The notes beneath the pieces are model-generated. The model ran no database searches. It saw only the letters and a program-made list of their open reading frames with translations, and was not told the origin of the DNA. A program made the position numbers and the translations under genes. DNA of 64,000 nucleotides from an uncultured Clostridia bacterium (lineage in GTDB: Bacteria; Bacillota; Clostridia; Oscillospirales; Acutalibacteraceae). The stretch covers positions 124,001 through 188,000 of the forward strand of contig CANQBM010000002.1 in the NCBI GenBank assembly GCA_947589575.1. Direction: 5' to 3'. This document shows, in pieces, positions 53,322 to 61,895 of this stretch; within the stretch, counting starts at the first letter, position 1, and each line of letters starts with the position of its first letter.

Positions 53322-53347
53322 CGCTACACATTCGACGTGCGGGGTGC
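53322..53347 (-). repeat. copy of the rlmD 3' end (left direct repeat)
   Basis: Bases 53322-53347 match 54402-54427 at 25 of 26 positions (core ACACATTCGACGTGCGGGG). In the rlmD frame this copy reads CTPHVECVALA, like the true end RTPHVECVALVS, and weaker similarity (ADILF for VDMFP) extends about 15 bases further. It sits 14 bases before the radical SAM start, with no rlmD attached. Confidence 0.85.
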
Positions 53348-53401
53348 AGAAAAGTATATCTGCCCACTATTTACAGCGTACAATATACTAATTAATGTAA
53401 C

Positions 53402-54334
53402 TTATATTTTATGCTTTTCTTCAATCAAAGTGGCTCTACACTTTATCCTGTTTAATATTTCTGTTAAACACTCCTTTACTTCTTCCATTTCTTTTGGTAA
53501 AGGATATTTTAACGATTGTTTTTTAAAAAAAGGAATTCCAACAATACGTGGCTCCTCAACTTCTTTTTGCTCGACATAATAATATGGTTGCAAACAATAT
53601 TTTTCTCTATTGTTAATAAACCATTTTTTCCAATTTTTAATTGTCTCAATATCAACAATTGTTTCTTTTTCATTCCGTTCTTGATATTGCATTTCTTTAT
53701 TATATTCAACACATTCCTGTATCTTATCTATCATTAAAGGTAAATAATCTTTCACTTCGCTCAACAAACCTTTAGCAGAATTAAAAGGACTCGATGGACA
53801 AGGCATAAAATTAGCAACACAGTGGCAAAGTGCTGAAAAATTTTCAATCATGTACCAATTTTTATCTTTTATATATATTTGTATTGTTTTATTACAACTA
53901 TTTTTATTATCAATAATTTTCTTTACAAGTTTCTCTTTTCCTATTGGAGTTTGGTTATTATACTTTGTTTTATAAGCAAACATATCTCTCTTTTCTCCTT
54001 CTATATAAGAAAAACTGGTTTCTGCTTCTGTTTTTTTATTCAATTCGCTTGCGCTCAAAGCCACTAAAGCAGATTGAAATGTTGTCCAAAAAGAATTAAT
54101 CACATCAAAATAACTTCCATCCCATTGAAGTTCATTATAAAAAGATTCTGCAAAAGATCTATTCTCATAATGTTTCTCAAATTTATTTTCATTAAAATAT
54201 TGAAATGATAACATCAATCGTTTAAAAGAATTCTCGGCTATATTTTGTTTGTCATATTCTTTTCTTATATAGTTCTCTAATTCTGCATCCTTTAATTTTG
54301 CATCATGAAGCAGGTTCACATTATTAATATCCAT
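53402..54334 (-). CDS. protein of unknown function, lying between rlmD 3'-end repeats
   Basis: The 310-residue protein has no signal or membrane span and is rich in Asn, Lys, Glu and Tyr. Notable segments are a helical N-terminus (AKLKDAELENYIRKEYDKQN), a central ENFSALCHCVANFMPCPSSPF with three Cys, and IVDIETIKNWKKWFINNREKYCL. I cannot place it in a family, though the NF-x-P-x-P pattern is seen in some uncharacterised Firmicute and phage-linked proteins. It is clearly more AT-rich than rlmD and the housekeeping genes around it. It is the only gene between two 26-base copies of the rlmD 3' end, suggesting arrival by integration. No integrase is present. Confidence 0.7.
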   Translation of the reverse strand: MDINNVNLLHDAKLKDAELENYIRKEYDKQNIAENSFKRLMLSFQYFNENKFEKHYENRSFAESFYNELQWDGSYFDVINSFWTTFQSALVALSASELNKKTEAETSFSYIEGEKRDMFAYKTKYNNQTPIGKEKLVKKIIDNKNSCNKTIQIYIKDKNWYMIENFSALCHCVANFMPCPSSPFNSAKGLLSEVKDYLPLMIDKIQECVEYNKEMQYQERNEKETIVDIETIKNWKKWFINNREKYCLQPYYYVEQKEVEEPRIVGIPFFKKQSLKYPLPKEMEEVKECLTEILNRIKCRATLIEEKHKI

Positions 54335-54377
54335 GCTTATTCTCTCACTATTGCCTTATATTGTTTTTTCTTACTTT

Positions 54378-55739
54378 TCAATTACTTGTTTTTGACACCA
54401 GCGCCACACATTCGACGTGCGGGGTGCGTGGGAACATATCCACGGCAATTACTTTTTTTGTTTCATATCCTTTTTCTTTGAGAATTGCCAAATCTCTTGC
54501 AAGCGTTGCGCTGTCACAGGATACATAGACAATTTTTTTAGGAGAAAGCTCTTTAATCGTGTCAAGAAGTGATTTATCACAACCCTTACGCGGCGGGTCA
54601 AGGATAATAACATCGGGTTTAATACCCTGCTTTTTCAAAATCTCCGCGCCCTTTGGCGCATCCGCACAGATGAACTGTGCATTTGTAATGCCGTTAATTT
54701 TTGCATTTTCTTTTGCATTTTCAACTGCCTGAGGGATAATCTCAATTCCGACAAGCTGTTTGGCGCTTTGCGCCATTGTAAGACCGATTGTGCCGACACC
54801 GCAGTAAAGATCAAGCAGAATTTCATCTCCTGTAAGAGCCGCCAGCTCACCTGCCTTTTTATAGAGTTTTTCGCACTGATTATGATTTACCTGATAAAAG
54901 GAGTCGGGTGAAATTAAAAATGTTTTTCCGAGAAGCTTATCCTTGATATTTTTACTGCCCCAGATAATTTTTGTTTTCCTGCCTAAAATAACATTTGTTT
55001 TTTCCTTATTGATGTTGACAGCGACCGAAACCAAACCGTCAACCTTTTCTCTCAAAAGTGATACCAGCAGTTTGCTGTTAGGTATATTGTCTGCATTAAT
55101 AACGGCGCACGCCATTATCTCGCCTGTGGCAAAGCCCTTTCTGAAATATATATGGCGTAAAAGCCCGCTGCCCGTCTGCTCGTTATAAGAAGTTATATTT
55201 TCACTTCTAATCCATTCAGTAAAAGCCTTTAACCCCTGCTCAAATTCAGGCGGCTGCAATTTACAATTATCACATGGAATTATCCTATGGCTCTTATACG
55301 CGTAAAATCCCGCATACATTTCTCCGTCAGATATATTAACGGGATACTGCGCCTTGTTCCTGTAATGCGTCAAATCATCCGCACCGATTATTTCGTCAAC
55401 ACTGACATCAATATGACCTATCCTTTCAAGCGCGTCCTGTACTCTGCTTTTTTTATATTTAAGTTCTTCTTCGTATGTCATATGACGAAAGGAGCAGCCG
55501 CCACACTTTTCGGAATAAGGGCAGTCGCTTTCTGTCCTTTCTGGACTCGGAGCAACTATTTTGTCAATTATGCCGACTGCATAATTCTTTGATCTTTTTA
55601 TAATATGTGCAATTATTCTGTCCTGTGGAACAGTACCTCTCACAAAAACGGCAAGTCCGTTGTATCTTCCGACTCCGCTGCCTTCGGAGGTAATAGAATC
55701 AATCGTTAATTCAATTTTGTCGTTTTTTGACAACTCCAC
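54378..55739 (-). CDS. rlmD: 23S rRNA (uracil-C5)-methyltransferase RlmD/RumA type
   Basis: The 453-residue enzyme has a TRAM domain (KIELTIDSITSEGSGVGRYN), the [4Fe-4S] Cys set DCPYSEKCGGCSF, the SAM motifs EILLDLYCGVGTIGL and LDPPRKGCDKSLL, and the catalytic Cys in IVYVSCDSATLARD. It methylates C5 of a 23S rRNA uracil. The final codons (RTPHVECVALVSKTSN) include the 26-base sequence duplicated at 53322. The rum/rlmD 3' end is a known ICE integration hotspot in streptococci. Confidence 0.95.
   Translation of the reverse strand: MELSKNDKIELTIDSITSEGSGVGRYNGLAVFVRGTVPQDRIIAHIIKRSKNYAVGIIDKIVAPSPERTESDCPYSEKCGGCSFRHMTYEEELKYKKSRVQDALERIGHIDVSVDEIIGADDLTHYRNKAQYPVNISDGEMYAGFYAYKSHRIIPCDNCKLQPPEFEQGLKAFTEWIRSENITSYNEQTGSGLLRHIYFRKGFATGEIMACAVINADNIPNSKLLVSLLREKVDGLVSVAVNINKEKTNVILGRKTKIIWGSKNIKDKLLGKTFLISPDSFYQVNHNQCEKLYKKAGELAALTGDEILLDLYCGVGTIGLTMAQSAKQLVGIEIIPQAVENAKENAKINGITNAQFICADAPKGAEILKKQGIKPDVIILDPPRKGCDKSLLDTIKELSPKKIVYVSCDSATLARDLAILKEKGYETKKVIAVDMFPRTPHVECVALVSKTSN
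54402..54427 (-). repeat. rlmD 3' end (right direct repeat, inside the gene)
   Basis: This is the 25-of-26 partner of 53322-53347 and forms the last ~15 codons of intact rlmD. The two copies bracket 1,054 bases that hold one gene. The pattern suits attL/attR of a site-specific element that uses the rlmD 3' end and restores it on insertion. Confidence 0.85.
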
Positions 55740-55817
55740 TTAAATCACCGTTACATATAATTCAGCATTTTATATAATAACACATATAATTAAAATAATA
55801 AAGAGAAAAATAAAAAA

Positions 55818-55845
55818 AGAACGGCTTGCAGATACAAGCCGTTCT
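55818..55845 (-). terminator. terminator after the GtrA-like gene
   Basis: AGAACGGCTTG pairs with CAAGCCGTTCT over a 6-base loop; on the minus strand TTTTTTTATTTTT follows. It lies 14 bases past the stop. Confidence 0.92.
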
Positions 55846-55858
55846 AAGTATTTAATAA

Positions 55859-56533
55859 TTAAGCTGCTTCCTCTTCGCCGTCCTTTTTCTTTTCCTTGAG
55901 GAGTACAAATTTTTCCATCGGGAAGAGAACGACCATCTGAACAAAGCCGGCTGCAAGACCTGCTATTGTTCTCGCAAGGCCGTTGAGCCATGCCCACGGA
56001 GCCTTTGCGATAATTCCTACAAGCCAACCCTGGAACCATGTTGAGAACAGGATAAGAGCTATCATAAGTACAATATATATTGCGAAGTTATACCACGGAG
56101 CATCTGATTTAAATGTTGTCTTCTTGTTCTGATAAAATCCGTATATATTAGCAATAAGATTTGAAAGGAAGAACGGGAGAAGATAACCCCATGTAACAAT
56201 ACCGCCAACGACAAGGCCGTTTTCAATAATGCCGCCCAAATTCCCTGTGGCTGAGTCAACAACATATTTACCTATTTGCTCAATTCCCTTTTCTGTTGAG
56301 GCGTCAAAAATTACATTCGGGTCAAATATTCCCTGTAAGAACGCCGGAAGTGTAGCCGTAACTCTGTCAAAAATAAGCGGAAGTACATTAGCGAGCACAA
56401 GCTGAATGATAGTTACAAGTCCTGAAACAACAAGAAACTTTATGAGCTGCCAAACAGTTTTAATAAATGAACCCTTTTCCTCCGCGGCATTATCAATACC
56501 GCCGAGACTGATTTTTTTCTTTTCGTCTGCCAT
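55859..56533 (-). CDS. GtrA-like membrane protein
   Basis: The 224-residue protein has four main helices (LIKFLVVSGLVTIIQLVLANVL; GGIVTWGYLLPFFLSNLIANIYGFYQNKKTTF; FAIYIVLMIALILFSTW; RTIAGLAAGFVQMVVLFPMEKFV) and the NxxYGFYQNKKTTFKSDAP and FPMEKFVL patterns of the GtrA family. GtrA proteins flip or carry lipid-linked sugars for cell-surface polysaccharide modification. A long soluble loop between the first two helices is unusual. AAGGAG precedes the ATG by 9 bases. It is a single gene behind the phosphoesterase. Confidence 0.78.
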   Translation of the reverse strand: MADEKKKISLGGIDNAAEEKGSFIKTVWQLIKFLVVSGLVTIIQLVLANVLPLIFDRVTATLPAFLQGIFDPNVIFDASTEKGIEQIGKYVVDSATGNLGGIIENGLVVGGIVTWGYLLPFFLSNLIANIYGFYQNKKTTFKSDAPWYNFAIYIVLMIALILFSTWFQGWLVGIIAKAPWAWLNGLARTIAGLAAGFVQMVVLFPMEKFVLLKEKKKDGEEEAA

Positions 56534-56610
56534 AAATTTTTCTCCTTAAATAAATAATAAAATATTATAAAAATATTATATCAGTTATGCTGTATGATTT
56601 CAAGAATTAT

Positions 56611-58275
56611 TTAAAATAAGCCTAAAAAGGCAAATCCTGTAACAGTATGTATTATCGCAATAACAGCCCATACAACAAGCGCAACAATGCCGACAACAAC
56701 TGCTAAAAGAAGAATTACGATAAGAATAAGAATCAAAAGAACGAGCGGACCTTTTTTACTCTTTTTGACAGGGTCGTTAAACTTCTTTTCTTCTTTTTCC
56801 GGAGCAGGATTGCTTTCATCATATACAGGATAAATCGGCAGGGTTGCCTCCGCGTCACAATAGCCCGGATTCCAGAGAAGCGGTTCTACAAGCGCGCGTA
56901 CCGTTGTTGCGCCCTTAAGAATTTTACCGAGTTTAAGATGAATAGTGTCAAGGAATGAATCAATTATATTCAGAAGACCGCAGGTGAGCTTATACTCTCT
57001 TGTATCGGGACCGTACGGCGAATCACCGCAATAAAGATTTTGAATGAGCTCGAGAATAAAATCAACGACTCTGTTGTCAGCAATGTCTGCAATATCTTTC
57101 TTTTTAAGTCCGCTTTCCTTTTTGCAAAGTCTCCATATTTTCTTAAAGGTAAGCTTATTAAGCCACTTGCCGACAGGTTTGATAATCCACGCAAGCTTTT
57201 TAACTTTTTCACCTGGGATTGAAAAAGCGGGCGTCATTTCCGCAAGGCGGTCTATATCATTGCCCATTGCCCAAATGACCTCAGCAATCATACCGAAGAA
57301 AAAGCCCTTCATATATTCATCAAACGGCTTGCCGTTTGTATCAAGTCCGGGAACATTTTTAATCATTACGGTTTCAACGTCAATTTTTGCATTTTTCGGG
57401 TCAAATGTTATGTTTCGCATTGCCGGAGGACAACCTATCATTGCACCGCAGGCAACATCATAAAATACATTGCCTTTTTTTGATGTTATGTAGCTTATAT
57501 CGTGGATATGCGTATGACCTGTAAGCATACAATGCAGTCCCGCGTCCGCGAAGATTTCTCTTGTTGTTTCGTGATTTCTCTGCATATCACCTTTACCGAT
57601 AATAGCGTAGAAAGGTGACGGAGCAATCATCGGGTGGTGAGTCATAGCAATTACATACTGGTCATTTTCCTGAGCGTCCTTTAACTGCTCAAGAATCCAT
57701 TTCATGCAATCATCGGAGTATCCCGAACCTCTCTCGCCGTCGGGTTTGAAATTTGTGTCGTCATTAAGCGCAAAAAGGCGGTAGCCCGGCGCAAGCTGAA
57801 CAACATAGCTCATTGATTCTCTGTGCTGTGATATTGCCTCATTCGGACCGAATTCATAGTACATATCCCACAAATCCTGTCTGTTTTCTATAGCGGGCAC
57901 GTCAATTTCATTGTCACCGACATAACCCTTTGCAATACCGCCGTCACGAAAGTCATGAGTAGCTGTTATTACATATACTCTTTTTCCCCTTTTTTTGAGG
58001 TCACGGAGCATTTCAATAAATTCCTTATGCGACTCAATTTCGCCGTCGCGTGTTGTATCTCCCGCAAGAACTACAATATCTGTAGACGTGTCCTCGCAAA
58101 GCATATCAAAGCCCGCCTTAAGAACAAGGTCGGTATCCTTAATTACCTTCTGCGATTTTGACTCAGCCTTTTCATATGCCTTTCCCTCTGTGCCGATTTT
58201 TCGTGAATAATAATGAGTATCCGTAATAAACTGGATTTTGAGAGGCTCATTATTACTTCCATAAATTTTACCCAT
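56611..58275 (-). CDS. membrane-anchored calcineurin-like metallophosphoesterase
   Basis: The 554-residue protein has the two-metal phosphoesterase motifs in order: IQFITDTHYYSR (D-x-H), VLAGDTTRDGE (GDxxR-like), ITATHDFRDG in place of GNHD, MTHHPMIAP and LTGHTHIHD. A helical middle follows, then a Pro/Lys-rich linker and one C-terminal helix (LVLLILILIVILLLAVVVGIVAL), so the enzyme domain is likely held at the membrane and cytosolic. Substrate unknown. Its start overlaps the GH63-like stop by 8 bases, so the two are coupled and probably act in the same pathway. Confidence 0.88.
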   Translation of the reverse strand: MGKIYGSNNEPLKIQFITDTHYYSRKIGTEGKAYEKAESKSQKVIKDTDLVLKAGFDMLCEDTSTDIVVLAGDTTRDGEIESHKEFIEMLRDLKKRGKRVYVITATHDFRDGGIAKGYVGDNEIDVPAIENRQDLWDMYYEFGPNEAISQHRESMSYVVQLAPGYRLFALNDDTNFKPDGERGSGYSDDCMKWILEQLKDAQENDQYVIAMTHHPMIAPSPFYAIIGKGDMQRNHETTREIFADAGLHCMLTGHTHIHDISYITSKKGNVFYDVACGAMIGCPPAMRNITFDPKNAKIDVETVMIKNVPGLDTNGKPFDEYMKGFFFGMIAEVIWAMGNDIDRLAEMTPAFSIPGEKVKKLAWIIKPVGKWLNKLTFKKIWRLCKKESGLKKKDIADIADNRVVDFILELIQNLYCGDSPYGPDTREYKLTCGLLNIIDSFLDTIHLKLGKILKGATTVRALVEPLLWNPGYCDAEATLPIYPVYDESNPAPEKEEKKFNDPVKKSKKGPLVLLILILIVILLLAVVVGIVALVVWAVIAIIHTVTGFAFLGLF

Positions 58276-60976
58276 TTTGTTTACCCTCTTTTTCTCTTAT
58301 TTCAAGGATACCTGATTTAACACTCTCATCGAATGTAAACTCAAGCGAGCCTTTGGTTCTTTCGTTAAACTGAACTTCATTACCGTCAAGAAACGCCGTA
58401 TATTCGGCTTTGTCGGACAGAGTAACAATAATTGTATACCGCTCGTTTTCACCGAAATATTTAAAGGAAATCTCAGCGCTTTTATCAGTCGTTCTCTGAT
58501 AATCAGTCCAAATATCAAATCCTGTTGTGACAGTCTGAGGCCTAAAATACGCATTAGCCCAAATACAAATCGGAGCGGAAAGTCCGCCGAAATTATGGAA
58601 CCAGCCGCCGCGTCTTGTAGCGATACCAAAACATTCATATGTGTAATAGGAAAAATCAGTTTCCTCCTTCCACATATCAAGCGCCCTTTTTGCTATCTCA
58701 TATGCAAAATCCGACTCACCGTTGTCGAGCATCGTTTTCCAGACAAACCATTGATGGCTCATCCACACATTACCGTTCCAGTAGCCGTCGTCAATATAAT
58801 ATGAAGCAGACATATCAACAGCGGAAATACCTGCCTGCGACCACATTTCATCGGGATTTTTTATATGCTCGATTATTCTCTTTTTTCGCTCGCCCTTTAC
58901 AGCGCCTGCAACAATGGGATAGATACCGTCCATACCCTTATTCCAGTTTTCGCCGTCAACGGTTTTCATTATTCCCTTCAGATTACCCTGCCTGTCATAG
59001 AGCGTATAACCGAAATAACCGCTCTCTTCATCCCAAGCAAGCTCATTGAGCGCTTTTGTGGAGTATTCAATATCAGCGTCATAAACTTTAATATCATCAA
59101 ACCTGCCGAGTGAATATGCCACCATTTTCATAATTTTGCCCGCGCGTATAATCTGAGCGGTAGACAGACAAGGGCAGGTATACTCCTCAGCTCTGTTTGC
59201 AATCATTTCCATCTGAGCAGGATAATCGTCCATACCGCAGTGTGAATACCAGTAATCGTAAGTGGTTAAAAGTCCGTTATTAAATTTTGCGCAGGTTGAC
59301 GAGTGACATCTTCCTCTCAAAAACTCATAATAAAGCTTTGCTTTATCATAAAGGAATGAGATTTTTTCCTTGTCCTCAGTCCTCTTTAAAAGCTCAATAT
59401 ACTCAACAAACTGAGTAGGTACAAGCGAGCCGTGAAGCAGAAATGCAAAATCTTTGTTTGTATCATCACAGAGATACATATTAAGCGCATACTGACAAAG
59501 CTCCTTTGAATATTCAAGAAGCCCCATACCGATAAAACCGCTGTCCCATGTATAGAAACTGTCCCACCGTTTGCCGGGAGTATGGTGAATCACATTTTCT
59601 CCGTGGCGGTAAACGGGATAAACAACATTTGTTAAAAGCGTAGCCTTGAGAATTTCAGTTGAGAGGGTGTATTTTTTACCTGCTTCGTTAAACTCTGTTA
59701 CAGACTCATCCGACCTTGCGTTTTTATAAATATCCTCATACTCTTCGTCGGTAAGCGGTTCAAAAATCTCATTTGATAAAACAACATACTCAATATGCGA
59801 AGTGTTGGGTTTAACGAAAATTGACTTAATAAGCGTATTGTGGAAAAAACCCTCGTCGCTTGTTTTTCTTTGAAATGAGCCTGAAAAGGTTTCCTGCAAA
59901 TCGTCATACGTCGGATCACCGTTTGAAAGACGATTTATAAGAGCATCCTCAAGCGAACCTGATTTTAAAACTCTTTCTCTTGTATTCTTGTTATGGGTTA
60001 AGATATAAAACGGCGTTTCAACCGAGTCATATTTAAGAGCAGTTATGTGACCGTTTCCCGTTTCCTTTGTCGTAATCTTCGGAACATATGAATACGGCAC
60101 ATTTTCAGTTGTGAGCAAAGCCTTGTCATTATTTTCAACGACAGCAAGAAAATCAAGTTCAATACCCGCTTTGCCTAAGCTTTCAAGCGTAAATTCCTCC
60201 ATATAAGGAATATAAGCAAAGGTAAGCTCGTTACTGTTTTTAAAATCAATTTCCCTGCCGTTCATATCGAATGCAGCGTCACCGTCCGTAACAGTTTTAT
60301 ATCTTACGGCAATAACCGGATTATCAAAACCCTCTGCTTTGATTTTATATGAAACCTTATCTCCCTTTTCGCAGCCAAACGGCTTAAGATTCAAAAATTG
60401 AACATGGTCATTCCCGCATCTGTCGCCAAGCCCCTTACCAAGATAAAAATCCTTGTCGGCAAACATACCTTTAAACATACCGTCGGGATTTTCCTCATCC
60501 CACGGACGCCTTACTTTATATGAATAGCTTTCATATTCATTTGCTTTTTTTATTATACATTTTTTCGGCGTATTTACTTTGCAATAAGCAGGATACGGAA
60601 ATTCAAGAGCTGCAAAAACATTTAAAACACAGTTTTGAGTAAGATGTGTATTATTGAAAAACTCACACCTCATTAAGTATGAATTGTCTTTTATTTTAGA
60701 AAATGAAACGTCGGCATAGACCTTATCCTTCCACATAAGCTCATATCTGTATGAAAGAAAAGAATAATCACTTTTACAACTCCACAAATGATAATTTGAC
60801 GGAACCGTTACATTTGGTACCGGGGTCGCGCTGTTCCACAGCGTAGGATGGACGGAAAAATCAAATCTTGCTCCGACATTTCTCAAACTTTCAACAATCT
60901 TTGAAATTCCCATATATTTTTTGGAATACGGTCCCCATTCGGGCATTATTATTTTATCTTGTGAAATTTTTATCAT
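58268..60976 (-). CDS. GH63/MGH1-like six-hairpin glycosidase
   Basis: Start at 60976 (MIKISQDKIIMPEWGPYSKK, 902 residues) follows AGAGGAA by 6 bases; the frame also runs 12 codons upstream. An N-terminal beta sandwich (to about residue 330) precedes an (alpha/alpha)6 barrel with KRWDSFYTWDSGFIGMGLLEY, the YSHCGMDDYPAQME block, and YWNGNVWMSHQWFVWKTM, a layout of MGH1-type (GH63-related) glycosidases acting on alpha-glucosides or mannosyl-glycerate-like sugars. No signal peptide, so intracellular. It is co-transcribed with a metallophosphoesterase. Confidence 0.8.
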   Translation of the reverse strand: MIKISQDKIIMPEWGPYSKKYMGISKIVESLRNVGARFDFSVHPTLWNSATPVPNVTVPSNYHLWSCKSDYSFLSYRYELMWKDKVYADVSFSKIKDNSYLMRCEFFNNTHLTQNCVLNVFAALEFPYPAYCKVNTPKKCIIKKANEYESYSYKVRRPWDEENPDGMFKGMFADKDFYLGKGLGDRCGNDHVQFLNLKPFGCEKGDKVSYKIKAEGFDNPVIAVRYKTVTDGDAAFDMNGREIDFKNSNELTFAYIPYMEEFTLESLGKAGIELDFLAVVENNDKALLTTENVPYSYVPKITTKETGNGHITALKYDSVETPFYILTHNKNTRERVLKSGSLEDALINRLSNGDPTYDDLQETFSGSFQRKTSDEGFFHNTLIKSIFVKPNTSHIEYVVLSNEIFEPLTDEEYEDIYKNARSDESVTEFNEAGKKYTLSTEILKATLLTNVVYPVYRHGENVIHHTPGKRWDSFYTWDSGFIGMGLLEYSKELCQYALNMYLCDDTNKDFAFLLHGSLVPTQFVEYIELLKRTEDKEKISFLYDKAKLYYEFLRGRCHSSTCAKFNNGLLTTYDYWYSHCGMDDYPAQMEMIANRAEEYTCPCLSTAQIIRAGKIMKMVAYSLGRFDDIKVYDADIEYSTKALNELAWDEESGYFGYTLYDRQGNLKGIMKTVDGENWNKGMDGIYPIVAGAVKGERKKRIIEHIKNPDEMWSQAGISAVDMSASYYIDDGYWNGNVWMSHQWFVWKTMLDNGESDFAYEIAKRALDMWKEETDFSYYTYECFGIATRRGGWFHNFGGLSAPICIWANAYFRPQTVTTGFDIWTDYQRTTDKSAEISFKYFGENERYTIIVTLSDKAEYTAFLDGNEVQFNERTKGSLEFTFDESVKSGILEIREKEGKQNG

Positions 60977-61010
60977 TAAATATTCCTCTGTGGCAATTTT
61001 TGTATAATTC

Positions 61011-61039
61011 ATTATCTAACTTTTAAATAGTTTTGTCAA
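61011..61039 (-). promoter_or_regulatory. promoter of the GH63-phosphoesterase unit
   Basis: On the minus strand TTGACA (61039-61034), 17 bases, GATAAT (61016-61011). Its -35 and the divergent -35 at 61060-61065 form an inverted pair (TGTCAATA..TATTGACA with A/T insert), so one regulator could touch both. Confidence 0.7.
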
Positions 61040-61059
61040 TAGAATAAATAAAACTATTA

Positions 61060-61088
61060 TTGACAAAAACAATATTATAAAGTAATAT
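61060..61088 (+). promoter_or_regulatory. promoter of the capsule regulation trio
   Basis: TTGACA (61060-61065), 17 bases, TAATAT (61083-61088), with the ATG at 61131. It is the divergent partner of the GH63 promoter. Confidence 0.7.
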
Positions 61089-61130
61089 ATATGGGAATTA
61101 AAACATATTTTTGAAAAATGGAGAAATAAC

Positions 61131-61895
61131 ATGAATATTGATGCAAATGTTCAAAAAATTATTACACTCTTAATAAAAAAATGGAAACTAATAGTTCTTT
61201 TTGCGCTTATCGGAACTCTTCTCGCGTATGTATACACAGCAAATTTCACAACATTGACATATTCATCAAGCGTTGAATTTTTAGCATACGCTCATGATTC
61301 GCAACAGGAGTTTTCCGACTCAACATCTGCCGCGCAGCAGATAAGCAATACAAGCCGAATGAATTATGCGATTAAAATGCTTAATACCTATGTTGAGCTT
61401 TTTAAAACGAGTGAATTCAATAAAACTGTGGCGAGTGATTTGAATGACAACTTTAACACCTCCTACACTGCAGAACAAGTGAAAAACGCTGTTTTATATG
61501 AAGAAGTTGAAGGCACTGCTATGTTTAAAGTCACGGTAACAACTACAGATGCCGATATGTCATATCAAATCGCAGAACAACTTCAAAAAAGTATTCCTGA
61601 AAAAATGAAAAGAACAAATAACGGCTTAGTCAGAGCTTCTGTAGAAGATCAGGCTCTTAAAGCAAGTACATCCGAAAGTCTCGGATACCCGAAAAAATGT
61701 ATATTCGGATTTGTAATAGGCGCAGTTCTCGCTGCCGCATATATTATTCTGCGCGATCTGCTTGATGTTCGTATTAAAGGCAGTGACAACCTCAGTGAGC
61801 GTTACGGAATACCTGTTCTCGGAACAATACCCGAATTTGAAATTAAAGCATCTTCAAATAGCAAAAATTCCGACAAGAAGGGAGCTGAAAAATAA
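61131..61895 (+). CDS. capsular polysaccharide chain-length/transmembrane activator protein (Wzz/YveK-like)
   Basis: The 254-residue protein has two membrane helices (WKLIVLFALIGTLLAYVYTANF near residues 18-38, and CIFGFVIGAVLAAAYIILRDLL near 183-204) around an extracellular helical domain, and a short cytosolic tail (EFEIKASSNSKNSDKKGAEK). This is the Firmicute CapA/YveK layout: it activates the BY-kinase in trans through the cytosolic tail. The stop overlaps the kinase start by one base. The rest of the capsule cluster is not in the window. Confidence 0.9.
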   Translation: MNIDANVQKIITLLIKKWKLIVLFALIGTLLAYVYTANFTTLTYSSSVEFLAYAHDSQQEFSDSTSAAQQISNTSRMNYAIKMLNTYVELFKTSEFNKTVASDLNDNFNTSYTAEQVKNAVLYEEVEGTAMFKVTVTTTDADMSYQIAEQLQKSIPEKMKRTNNGLVRASVEDQALKASTSESLGYPKKCIFGFVIGAVLAAAYIILRDLLDVRIKGSDNLSERYGIPVLGTIPEFEIKASSNSKNSDKKGAEK

